Assembly (NCBI GenBank): GCA_025060715.1
Contig: JANXBG010000010.1
Span: forward strand, 1 to 55,717
Source: Caldifarciminota bacterium
Lineage (GTDB): Bacteria > Hydrothermota > Tepidihabitantia > Tepidihabitantales > DTDR01
Reading direction: 5' to 3'
Length of the DNA: 55,717 bases
Shown here: positions 31,538 through 40,424 of the stretch, in pieces
Layout of the letters: every line of letters starts with the position of its first letter
Position numbering within the stretch: the stretch's first letter is position 1
Made by a program: the position numbers and the translations under genes
Notes under the pieces: model-generated
The model's database searches: none
Seen by the model: only the letters and a program-made list of their open reading frames with translations
What the model was told of the DNA's origin: nothing

Positions 31538-32907
31538 TTTAATAAATAATAATCCTTTTTTATTTCTTTTTGGAATACCATTAACAAACAAAAATAAGTA
31601 ATTAAAAATAACATAATTAAAATTATTAAAGGAAGATTTTTAAAGAAAAAAATTGGCAAAAGAGTTAAAAAAGCAAAAAGTAATGGTAAAGGAAAGGAAG
31701 ATAGAAGATTAAACTTATAAAAACTTTTTAAGGTTTGAAAGTTCAAAAAGAAAATCAAAGCTTCTGTTAATAAAAGCGAAAGAGCTGCTCCCAAATGAAA
31801 AAAGTTTTTCGTTAAAATAATTATTGTAAAAAGATTAAAAAGGGTTCCTCTTAAAATATTTTTAAAATATTGGCGGTCTTCTTTTATCGCAAGTAAACTT
31901 AAAGAGACAATTGAATTTAAAAAAGTAAATATAAAAAATCCCAAAAGAATTTGAAAAACCTCTTTTCCTAACAAATATTCTTGCGGAAAAAGAAAAAGGA
32001 ATAATTTATCGCTAATAATAAAAAGAAAAAAGGTGAAAGGCAATAAAAAAATTAAAACCAATCTTGTGATATTTTTTATAACTGCAAAATTTCCTTCTTC
32101 CAATTTTCTTGTCAAGAAAGGTAAAATAATTTGGTTAAAAATCCGATCAAAAATCATTAGTATTAAAAGAATCCGAAAACCAGCACTGTAATAACCTAAT
32201 TCCTTTTTCATTTTTAAAAGTCCTAAAAAAATTATACCCGAAAGAGTATAGATTTGAATCAAAATTTGGGCTCCCCCTAAGGGTAAAGTTTCTTTTAATA
32301 AAAAAAAATTTTTCTTAAAGTCTAATTTAATACTAATTTTATTAAATTTATGATGATAAAAATATAATAACATTAAAGAACCAAATAAATTTCCTAAAAT
32401 AAAAGAAAAAGGGATAAATAAAATTTCCTTTTTACTTTCTAAAAATATCAATAATAATAAAAAATATAGAAAATTGGTTAAAAAGCGATTCAAAGCACAA
32501 AATCCTATCTTCTCTTTTCCTAAAAAAAACCACTCTAAATTTATAGCGTCAAACAATATAAAAAATGAATAAATCAAAACCAATTTTTTTAAAATGATAT
32601 CTTCTTTTAAAATATGGATTAATAGAATTGACGATAGGAAAGCAAGAATTCCCAATAATAATCGGAAAGAAAAAATCTTATCAACGATTTCTTTGATACT
32701 CTTTTCTTGCGCAATTTTTCTTATTCCATAAATTAATAACCCAAAATTGGTTAAAAGAGAAAAATAACTAACATAGGTTAAAGCAAAATTTACTTCTCCA
32801 AAATTTATTAAATTAATCTTCCGGGTTAAATAAATTATTGCCAAAAAAGAAAAAAATCTTCCTAATATCTCACCAAAACTTAAAAAAAGGAAGTTTTTAG
32901 CAATCAT
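31534..32907 (-). CDS. Polysaccharide/O-antigen flippase (MATE-like)
   Basis: Polytopic; NFLFLSFGEILGRFFSFLAIIYLTRKINLINFGEVNFALTYVSYFSLLTNFGL. Confidence 0.85.
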   Translation of the reverse strand: MIAKNFLFLSFGEILGRFFSFLAIIYLTRKINLINFGEVNFALTYVSYFSLLTNFGLLIYGIRKIAQEKSIKEIVDKIFSFRLLLGILAFLSSILLIHILKEDIILKKLVLIYSFFILFDAINLEWFFLGKEKIGFCALNRFLTNFLYFLLLLIFLESKKEILFIPFSFILGNLFGSLMLLYFYHHKFNKISIKLDFKKNFFLLKETLPLGGAQILIQIYTLSGIIFLGLLKMKKELGYYSAGFRILLILMIFDRIFNQIILPFLTRKLEEGNFAVIKNITRLVLIFLLPFTFFLFIISDKLFLFLFPQEYLLGKEVFQILLGFFIFTFLNSIVSLSLLAIKEDRQYFKNILRGTLFNLFTIIILTKNFFHLGAALSLLLTEALIFFLNFQTLKSFYKFNLLSSFPLPLLFAFLTLLPIFFFKNLPLIILIMLFLITYFCLLMVFQKEIKKDYYLLK

Positions 32908-33844
32908 TAATAATTTCTTGCAAAATCTTTATGCTCTCTTGCCAGTTTTTTATTTTTAAATCTTTTAATTCCTTAATTCCTTTCTTTAAATCTTCATATT
33001 TTTCTAAAATTTCCCTTATTCCTCTTTTAATATCTTCTTCTTCATTTTTAACAAAAACCGTTCCTTTAAAAAAATACTTTTTTAAGACTTCTTTTTCTGA
33101 AGTTAAAAAAGGCTTTTCCGCTCCCACAGCATCATAACCACTTTGTAAAGTAGTATAATCACGAGTGGTAAGACCTATCACAAAATCTGCGGAAGCTAAT
33201 AATTCCTCATAATCTTCTTTTTTCAAATAGCCAGTAAAAATAATATTTTTAATTTCTTTAAATTTCCAATAATTGGAAAATTTTGAATAATCACCGGTTA
33301 AATAGAAATTTATGTTTTTCATTTCTTTACCAGCACTGATTAATTCTTTTATTGGTTCATCAGGACTAAAAGATAAAACTACCAAGGCTCTAACAACATT
33401 TTCTTTATGTTTTTCAAAAAATTTTTTTTCTAATATTCGGGGCGGAGGTTCAATTACCAATTTTCTTGCTGGATAATTTTTTATCAATTCCAAAAGTTTC
33501 TCATTGTGGATAACTAATCCTTTCGTTTTCTTTAAAAGATATTTCAAAACCTTTCGTTGTAACTGATGCCACCAATTATTTAAAAGAAAAATGTTAGAAT
33601 GAGAAATAACTATCACATTTTTTTTACAAAATAAAATTAAATAACTGAGATAAACAGGTGGAATTTCTAAGATTAAAAAATCATATTTTTTCTTTTTTAT
33701 AATTATTAAAGTTTTTAAAAAATTTAAAAAATAATTAAATTTATTTTTTATCGGTATTTTTACTAACTCTCCTTTTAGGTCATAAGTCAAAGATAAAACA
33801 TATTGACTATCCTTTTGCCAGGAAATTATTCCAATTTTTTTCAT
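32897..33844 (-). CDS. Glycosyltransferase
   Basis: VISHSNIFLL, ADFVIGLTTRDYTTLQSGYDAVGAEKPFL GT-B type C-terminal region. Confidence 0.68.
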   Translation of the reverse strand: MKKIGIISWQKDSQYVLSLTYDLKGELVKIPIKNKFNYFLNFLKTLIIIKKKKYDFLILEIPPVYLSYLILFCKKNVIVISHSNIFLLNNWWHQLQRKVLKYLLKKTKGLVIHNEKLLELIKNYPARKLVIEPPPRILEKKFFEKHKENVVRALVVLSFSPDEPIKELISAGKEMKNINFYLTGDYSKFSNYWKFKEIKNIIFTGYLKKEDYEELLASADFVIGLTTRDYTTLQSGYDAVGAEKPFLTSEKEVLKKYFFKGTVFVKNEEEDIKRGIREILEKYEDLKKGIKELKDLKIKNWQESIKILQEIINDC

Positions 33845-34758
33845 TCATTAATTTTTTCTTCCCTTTCTTCTTTTAAAAGCTCCAGGCAGACTTTTGCGGT
33901 ATTAAAATGGATTTCTACCGTATCCATTATATTTAAAGCATATCCACCGCCTAAAACCACACCAACAGGAATATTATTATCTAAGGCATTTTTTATCACA
34001 ATTTTATCTCTTTCTATTAATCCTTCTTTTGTTAATCTTAACAATCCCAATTGATCGTCTTTATAAGGGTCGGCACCAGCAACATAGACAATCAATTCGG
34101 GCTTATGTTCTTTTATAATTTTCGGAACCGCTTCATTTAAATGGTTTAAGTAAACCTCATCGCCAGTAAAATCTAATAGACCAATATCCCAATCACTCTC
34201 TTCTTTAATGGGATATAAATTCTCTTGATGGATAGAAAAAGTAAACACCCTTTCATCCTTTTGAAAAATCTTGGCTGTACCATTTCCTTGATGCAAATCA
34301 CAATCGATCACTGCTACTCTTTCAATTAATCCTTCTTTTTGAAGTTTTCTTATCCCCACAGCAATATCGTTTATATAACAAAAACCTTCGGCATGCTCAG
34401 GAAAGGCATGATGAAAACCTCCACCGATATGAAAACCAATTTTCTCTTGTAGAGCAATTTTTAAAGCCAAAATTGTCCCTGAAGCAGCCAAAAAATAAGC
34501 CTGGACAATATCCCAAGTTAAAGGTAATTCACTTCTTATCGTTCGGTTAGTCCATTTTAAATTTAAAAGGTCATTAAGATATTCTTCAGTATGGACTAAC
34601 CGAATGTCCTCTAAATTTGGTTCGGGCGGTTCTATAAAATCTTCTTCTTTAGCTAAATTTTCATTAAGCAATCTTTCTTTTATCAACCGATATTTAACAG
34701 TCGGAAACACATGGATGCCAATATCGACTTCATATTTGTCCGAATAGATAAATTTCAT
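33841..34758 (-). CDS. Histone deacetylase family (acetoin utilization/acetylpolyamine-type) protein
   Basis: GFHIGGGFHHAFPEHAEGFCYINDIAVG, VIDCDLHQGNGTA, FSIHQENLYP. Confidence 0.92.
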   Translation of the reverse strand: MKFIYSDKYEVDIGIHVFPTVKYRLIKERLLNENLAKEEDFIEPPEPNLEDIRLVHTEEYLNDLLNLKWTNRTIRSELPLTWDIVQAYFLAASGTILALKIALQEKIGFHIGGGFHHAFPEHAEGFCYINDIAVGIRKLQKEGLIERVAVIDCDLHQGNGTAKIFQKDERVFTFSIHQENLYPIKEESDWDIGLLDFTGDEVYLNHLNEAVPKIIKEHKPELIVYVAGADPYKDDQLGLLRLTKEGLIERDKIVIKNALDNNIPVGVVLGGGYALNIMDTVEIHFNTAKVCLELLKEEREEKINE

Positions 34759-37544
34759 AACCCCTCCGTCGCTTCTTTTAATTTTCTTAAAATTAAAGGC
34801 GAACTTTCAAAAGGTATTTTGCTTTTTAAAATCTCTTTGATCTCTTTTTCTTTAAACAAAGAAAGCCCTTCAATCGCTAAACTTTTTAAAGATAAATTTT
34901 CCGTATCTAAATAAGAAATTAAAATATTTTTTACCTCTACTCTTTCTTTTAAATTCTTTAAAGTATCCAATTGGGGAATAATTCGGTTAATTGTTCTTAA
35001 AATATTGGCTTTAAAATTTTCATTTTTACTTTTTAATAAATTATCAAAAAGTTCTGGTAAAATAGAACTTCCGATTTCAGCTAAAGCAATCTCTGCACTT
35101 TGGCGAACAGTAAAAAGGGGGTCCTTTAACTTTGCTATTAAATACTTAGTTCCTCTTCTATCTTTTAATTTACCTAAGGCATAACAAGCAAAAATCCTTG
35201 TTGGTTCATCAGCGGAATTTAAATAATTGATAATTTCGGAAAATGCCGAAGTATCGCCAATCTCAGCAAAGGCGTTTAAAATCCATCTTGGTCTATTTCT
35301 TTTATCTTTTAGAGCCTTCGCTAAAAGAGGCAGAGCCTCTTTTGCTTTTATTTTCCCTAAAAGATAAATCACATTAGCCCTTACTTGAATATTATTATTA
35401 TCTATACTATCCATTAAATGGGGTTTAATAAGAGAAGGTAAAGAACAAGCCACCTCCTCAATTGCTCGCAACTCTAAGCTGTTTTTAGTTGACAATTTCT
35501 TCTTTACGATATATTCTATAGCCGCCTCTTTTCTTTTTATCAACTCCCTTCTTGCTTCTCTAACAATTCTTTTGGCACTACCTACTTCCCATTTAGAAGC
35601 ATACTTAAATAACTCTTCTATCTCCATCTTTTCTAAATCTTTTTCTAAGATATCCTCTTTTTCTATTTTTTCTTCTTTCTCTTTTAAATCATCAATTCCA
35701 TAAGCATAGATCCCACCAGTCCAAATACTTCCATCTTCACCCATCCCTTTTTTTCCGTAAATATCTTTTCCTTTTAAATCAATAAATAATCCTATCCCAC
35801 CAAAACCACGGGCTTGATTAGCAAAACCTTGGCCAAATTTTTCTTCCCGATTAAAATATAAATCATTACCATTTTTATCCAGAAAAAGCCCAAAAGAATT
35901 TGTCAAACCAATTCCTTGTCCCCCAGAAGCATAATAAAAATCATCGCCATCATTATCAATCAAAATCCCTACTGCTAAATCATGACCTTCTCCTTGGGAA
36001 GGACCTAAACGGGAATAATAAAAATCGTCACCATCATTATCAACCAAAATCCCGGCTGCTAAATGAATGCCAGCACCTTGTGCGTATTCGGTAGCGTAAT
36101 ATTTATCATTCCCTTCACCATCATATAACATCCCTAAAGAATACCAATAACTGCATCCTTGGCCAAAGACATCACTGTTATAAAAATCATTACCTTTCAT
36201 ATCGCAAAGAAGCCCAATTCCACCACTTGCTTCCGGTCTAAAACCAATAGCAAAACCTTGAGCAAAAGAGCGGTAATCCTTAGGTAAGAGAGGAATATGA
36301 AAATATTTTCCACCGGCATAATAAATATCGTTTCCCTCTAAATCAAAAAGTATTCCGTAACCAAAGGTAGAACCAAAAGCTTGACCAAAATTATAAATCC
36401 GATAATTATCATTTCCTGAAAAATCAAAAAGCATTCCTAAACCATAAAAACCAGAAGCACAAGAAAAAGTTTTTCCTTGATAAATATCGTTTCCTTCTAA
36501 ATCCCACAAAATTCCTACCCCTAAAACACCGGAAGCTAAGGAAAAATTTCCACTATAATAGACATCGTTACCTTTAAAATCAAAAAGAAAACCACTTCCT
36601 AAAATACCACTGGCAAAAGTAAAAATATTACTCTCATTACGATAATAATCATCGCCGGCTAAATCAACAATTAAAGAAGAAAATTTTTCTAATACTATCC
36701 CTTGATTTTTTACCAAATAACAATCATTACCATCTAAGTCAATAATTATCCGATATTCTTTATTATAAGAATTATTTTTCTTACCACCTAAGGCAATAGA
36801 AATCCCCTCTATTTCCAACTCTTCTAAATCTTTTTCTAAAGAGAGATTTCTTACTTCTTTCAAAAAACTTTCAATGCCAATAAGATAGGCTAAATTAGCC
36901 CGATATAAGTCTATCATCTCTACTTTTCTTAAAAGGGCAAATAAACTTTCCAATTCTATTTCTTTTGTAGTGTCATAAAAAATATTATTCTCCCTTAAAA
37001 TCGCACCGCGTAAATAATCATCATCACTTGCCTCTTCATCAGAAAATAGATAGGGAATTTCGGCAAGTAATGTATAAATCTCTTCTTCCTTTAGTTTACT
37101 AAAAGCTTTTTTATAATAATTATCACCCACAAGAAAAGAAGAAATTAGATAATAAAGATTTTTATTCTCCCCCTTTAAATTTTTTAAACTTTTTCCTTTA
37201 TCTTCAATTTCCTTTTTTATCTTTCCTATCTCTTTCTTTTCAGAAAATTCTTGAAAATCCTTTCTTTTTAATTGGTTTAATAAAAAGAGATAGGTTTTTA
37301 CAAGCGAATCTTTATTCGAATTTAAAAATAAAACATTCTCATCTAAATATTTTGGTGTTAATAAGGGCTTTTCAAATATTTGATCAATAATAAAAAGACG
37401 ATAAAGAGTATCCGTCGCCCATCTTTTTTCATAGCCTAATTCCTTCTCTTCTACTCCTAAAACTTCTAAACCCTTTTTTATATAATTTAAAGAAATAGAA
37501 TCTAAACTCTGCGAAAAAACAGAAAGAATAAATAAAAAAATCAT
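34755..37544 (-). CDS. Large secreted protein: GND/GDD repeat array plus C-terminal HEAT repeats
   Basis: Signal peptide; about 12 units such as GILWDLEGNDIYQGKTFSCASGFYGLGMLFDFSGNDNY; HEAT-like VRANVIYLLGKIKAKEALPLLAKALKDKRNRPRWILNAFAEIGD. Confidence 0.82.
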   Translation of the reverse strand: MIFLFILSVFSQSLDSISLNYIKKGLEVLGVEEKELGYEKRWATDTLYRLFIIDQIFEKPLLTPKYLDENVLFLNSNKDSLVKTYLFLLNQLKRKDFQEFSEKKEIGKIKKEIEDKGKSLKNLKGENKNLYYLISSFLVGDNYYKKAFSKLKEEEIYTLLAEIPYLFSDEEASDDDYLRGAILRENNIFYDTTKEIELESLFALLRKVEMIDLYRANLAYLIGIESFLKEVRNLSLEKDLEELEIEGISIALGGKKNNSYNKEYRIIIDLDGNDCYLVKNQGIVLEKFSSLIVDLAGDDYYRNESNIFTFASGILGSGFLFDFKGNDVYYSGNFSLASGVLGVGILWDLEGNDIYQGKTFSCASGFYGLGMLFDFSGNDNYRIYNFGQAFGSTFGYGILFDLEGNDIYYAGGKYFHIPLLPKDYRSFAQGFAIGFRPEASGGIGLLCDMKGNDFYNSDVFGQGCSYWYSLGMLYDGEGNDKYYATEYAQGAGIHLAAGILVDNDGDDFYYSRLGPSQGEGHDLAVGILIDNDGDDFYYASGGQGIGLTNSFGLFLDKNGNDLYFNREEKFGQGFANQARGFGGIGLFIDLKGKDIYGKKGMGEDGSIWTGGIYAYGIDDLKEKEEKIEKEDILEKDLEKMEIEELFKYASKWEVGSAKRIVREARRELIKRKEAAIEYIVKKKLSTKNSLELRAIEEVACSLPSLIKPHLMDSIDNNNIQVRANVIYLLGKIKAKEALPLLAKALKDKRNRPRWILNAFAEIGDTSAFSEIINYLNSADEPTRIFACYALGKLKDRRGTKYLIAKLKDPLFTVRQSAEIALAEIGSSILPELFDNLLKSKNENFKANILRTINRIIPQLDTLKNLKERVEVKNILISYLDTENLSLKSLAIEGLSLFKEKEIKEILKSKIPFESSPLILRKLKEATEGL

Positions 37545-37739
37545 AGAAAAGAATAATAAAAATTATTTTTAAGTCAAATATTTAAAAAGTAAATGTGTTA
37601 AAACAAAATCCCTATGTTTAACTCTTTGTGTCCAAATTTTTTTAATCAAAATTAAATTTTAAGATGTTAAAAAGTGTCCTCTCAGGAGAAAAATTTTTAA
37701 ATGGAATTTTCTTATAAGTCTTTAAATATCAAATACTTA

Positions 37740-37865
37740 TTATAAATTTAGGTTAAAGATAGGGAACGATACCCAGTATGGTCTTCTCTTCGTCTTTGGA
37801 AGCGTCTTAATCATCCTTTTTGTAAATGTTTTATTATTAATTTTTAAAAACGTATTATCGTTCAT
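37740..37865 (-). CDS. Possible 41-aa ORF over a tandem repeat (speculative)
   Basis: MNDNTFLKINNKTFTKRMIKTLPKTKRRPYWVSFPIFNLNL*; frame also open upstream with the same octapeptide pattern. Confidence 0.2.
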   Translation of the reverse strand: MNDNTFLKINNKTFTKRMIKTLPKTKRRPYWVSFPIFNLNL

Positions 37866-37942
37866 TTTTATAAGTGTTTTGTTTATAATCTTAATAAGTG
37901 TATTATTAATAATTTACCGAAGCGTATTAGTGATAGGCTCCC
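37799..37942. repeat. Six-unit degenerate 24-bp tandem repeat
   Basis: GAAGCGTCTTAATCATCCTTTTTG / TAAATGTTTTATTATTAATTTTTA / AAAACGTATTATCGTTCATTTTTA / TAAGTGTTTTGTTTATAATCTTAA / TAAGTGTATTATTAATAATTTACC / GAAGCGTATTAGTGATAGGCTCCC. Confidence 0.7.
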
Positions 37943-38011
37943 TGGGGTCTATAGGTATTAATCTTAGGTAGAAAAACAAACTTGATTTTTTACAGGTAAG
38001 ATTATATTCCC

Positions 38012-38989
38012 TTAAATATGGAATTCAATAATGTCACCATCTTTTAGTATATGATTTTTCTCAACCCTTTGTCCAAAAAAATTTTTATTATCCCATAAAC
38101 GGGCATATTTAAGATTCCTATAAAAATCCTTATGTAAAGCTTTTGCTGCTTCTAAAACATTAGAATTTTTTTTCAAAATAATCGGCTCTTCCAATTCTGG
38201 TGGTTTTCCGGGCGGTTTAGTATAAACTCTGATAATTTCTAAACTTTCAAACAAAAGTCTTTTTAAATCTTCAATATTTTTCTTTTCTTTCACTGAAATG
38301 GCGATGATTTTAAGTTCTTCATTTGGTAAATAATTTCTTATAAATTCCAAAAAAAGATTGTATCTAAAATCACTATTTTCACAATCAAGTTTATTGCCAC
38401 AAAAAATTATTTTCTTATAATTAGCCTCATCTTTTTTGAAAATATTCACCTTTCCTTCTTCCAAAATTTTAAAATTTTCTTCACACTCTTCTAAAAGAGA
38501 ATCTTGGCTTAAATCAAAAAGATATAAAAGGACATCAGCAGACCTCAAAAGATGGAAATACCAAGGGGGTAAATTTGGTTTTAATGGAGGACAATCAATT
38601 AATTGGATTTGAATATTCTCATATCTCATCATTCCAGCAATAGGAGTTTTGGTACTAAAAGGATATTCAGCAATTTCGGTATTTGCATTTGTCAAAAGTT
38701 TTACCAAAGAGGATTTTCCTGAATTGGGACTACCAAAAACAGCAATTTGACCGGCTCCCTGTTTCTCAAAATGATACCAAACCGTCCGACTTATTTTTGG
38801 CTTTTTCCCTAGCTCTTTTCGTAATTTAGAAATCTTTGTTTTGATCTCTTTTTGTAATTTTTCAGTTCCTTTATGCTTAGGAACAACCGCTAACATTTCT
38901 TTTAAATAATATAATTTCTCTTCAATTGTCCTTGCCTGCCGATATTTTTCTTCTACCTCAAAATATTGAGGTGGCAGATTTGCTGGCAT
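38012..38989 (-). CDS. DRG/OBG-family GTPase with TGS domain
   Basis: IAVFGSPNSGKSSLVKLLTNANTEIAEYPFSTKTPIAGMM, NKLD; C-terminal TGS-like LKYARLWDNKNFFGQRVEKNHILKDGDIIEFHI. Confidence 0.9.
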   Translation of the reverse strand: MPANLPPQYFEVEEKYRQARTIEEKLYYLKEMLAVVPKHKGTEKLQKEIKTKISKLRKELGKKPKISRTVWYHFEKQGAGQIAVFGSPNSGKSSLVKLLTNANTEIAEYPFSTKTPIAGMMRYENIQIQLIDCPPLKPNLPPWYFHLLRSADVLLYLFDLSQDSLLEECEENFKILEEGKVNIFKKDEANYKKIIFCGNKLDCENSDFRYNLFLEFIRNYLPNEELKIIAISVKEKKNIEDLKRLLFESLEIIRVYTKPPGKPPELEEPIILKKNSNVLEAAKALHKDFYRNLKYARLWDNKNFFGQRVEKNHILKDGDIIEFHI

Positions 38990-39284
38990 ATTTCATTTTA
39001 CCAAAAATTTTCAAAATAGTCAAGATAAAATATTTTTAAAATAAAATTATCTTTTTGCTACTTTACTTTTATATTAACCCCTTAACTAATTACCCTATAG
39101 AAATAACTCTATATCCCTATAAGTCTTTAATTATCAATAACTTACTATGTATCCTCCTTTCCATCCAATTGGTATCTTATTATTACTTTTCTTAGGATTT
39201 TTGAGAGATTTTGAGTTATACACTCTTTTTATTTACCGAAGATTAATTCTCTATTACTATATTACTGCTTCCATAAAGTTGTGA

Positions 39285-40421
39285 TTAACTATTAATGGAA
39301 AAATTATAGCCAAAAGATAATTTAAAATAAAAACCTTTGGCATTAAGCAAAAATCCTTTATAATATTCTTGAAATACTAAAAAATCAAATCTTTTTATAG
39401 TTATACCTAAACCTATTCCAATTTCTGAGGAAAAATTTTCTAAAGAAGTATTTTTACTACTTAGTAAATAAAGATTTAAAGAATTAATAATCCATAAAAA
39501 ATTAAAAGGTTGGTAATAGGATTCAAAAGAAAATTTAAAAAACTCATTTATTGCCCAAGATATACTGGGCTTAATTTTTAAATAATCTTTTATCTTATTT
39601 TCTAAAAATAAATTAATCTTCATCGGCAAAGGGTTATTAACAAATCCAATTGTTTCTTTTTCCTCTTTCATAAAAGAATAATAATTACCCGCATTTATTT
39701 TACTAAAATTTAAAGAATCAATTATTAAAATAATTTTACCTATTTTATTTTCTTTTTGCCAAAAAATCTTATTTCCTAAATTTTCCATTATGATTTTGAA
39801 CACAAGGTTCTCTTTTACTCTTTTACCAAAGCCAATATCAAAACCAAAACCCTGACCACCTAAACTTCTTTGATAATTTATTTCATTATACAGGTTAAGA
39901 AAATTTTGAGTAGTTAAAAGGGTAAGGTAGTTATTTTCGGTTTTAAAGTAATAATGTCCTTTTAAATAACTTATCCCTAAACCCAGTTGCCAATTTCTTT
40001 TAAAATAAAAATTAAAGGTATTTTTAAATTGGGAAAAGGTAAAAAGCTCTCCTTTACTTTCTTTTAATTGATAAATCTGATTTAACTTATTGCCAAAAAG
40101 AAGTAGTTCAAAAATTTCTTTTTCAATCTTACCCTTGGTCCTTAAATTAAAAGAGCCAGAGAAATTCCAAAAATTATAAGAAATAGATAAAAAAGATAAA
40201 AACGCCTCACCCGATAATTTTAAACCTTCTTTCGGAATAAGTTTTAAGAAAGTTTCCTTATCCTCTTTGTTTAAATATTTTCCATTATAATAATTATAAT
40301 CTTTGCCAGTAAAAGCATTATTATAAAGATTGAGATTAATACACAAAATTTGATAATAAGCCTTTTTATCGGAAGAAAAATCTATAAAACTTAAAGATGT
40401 TAAAATCAAAAAAACACTCAT
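39285..40421 (-). CDS. Putative outer-membrane beta-barrel protein
   Basis: Alternating aromatic/polar strand pattern, GLGISYLKGHYYFKTENNYLTL..., C-terminal GFYFKLSFGYNFSINS. Confidence 0.5.
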   Translation of the reverse strand: MSVFLILTSLSFIDFSSDKKAYYQILCINLNLYNNAFTGKDYNYYNGKYLNKEDKETFLKLIPKEGLKLSGEAFLSFLSISYNFWNFSGSFNLRTKGKIEKEIFELLLFGNKLNQIYQLKESKGELFTFSQFKNTFNFYFKRNWQLGLGISYLKGHYYFKTENNYLTLLTTQNFLNLYNEINYQRSLGGQGFGFDIGFGKRVKENLVFKIIMENLGNKIFWQKENKIGKIILIIDSLNFSKINAGNYYSFMKEEKETIGFVNNPLPMKINLFLENKIKDYLKIKPSISWAINEFFKFSFESYYQPFNFLWIINSLNLYLLSSKNTSLENFSSEIGIGLGITIKRFDFLVFQEYYKGFLLNAKGFYFKLSFGYNFSINS

Positions 40422-40424
40422 TAA

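Noticed and set aside
37711-37742. ~30 bp similarity TATAAGTCTTTAAATATCAAATACTTA with 39115-39146
   Set aside because: Short and AT-rich; could be chance, no extension on either side
37799-37942. 24-bp repeat as a CRISPR array
   Set aside because: Units abut with no spacers and are too degenerate
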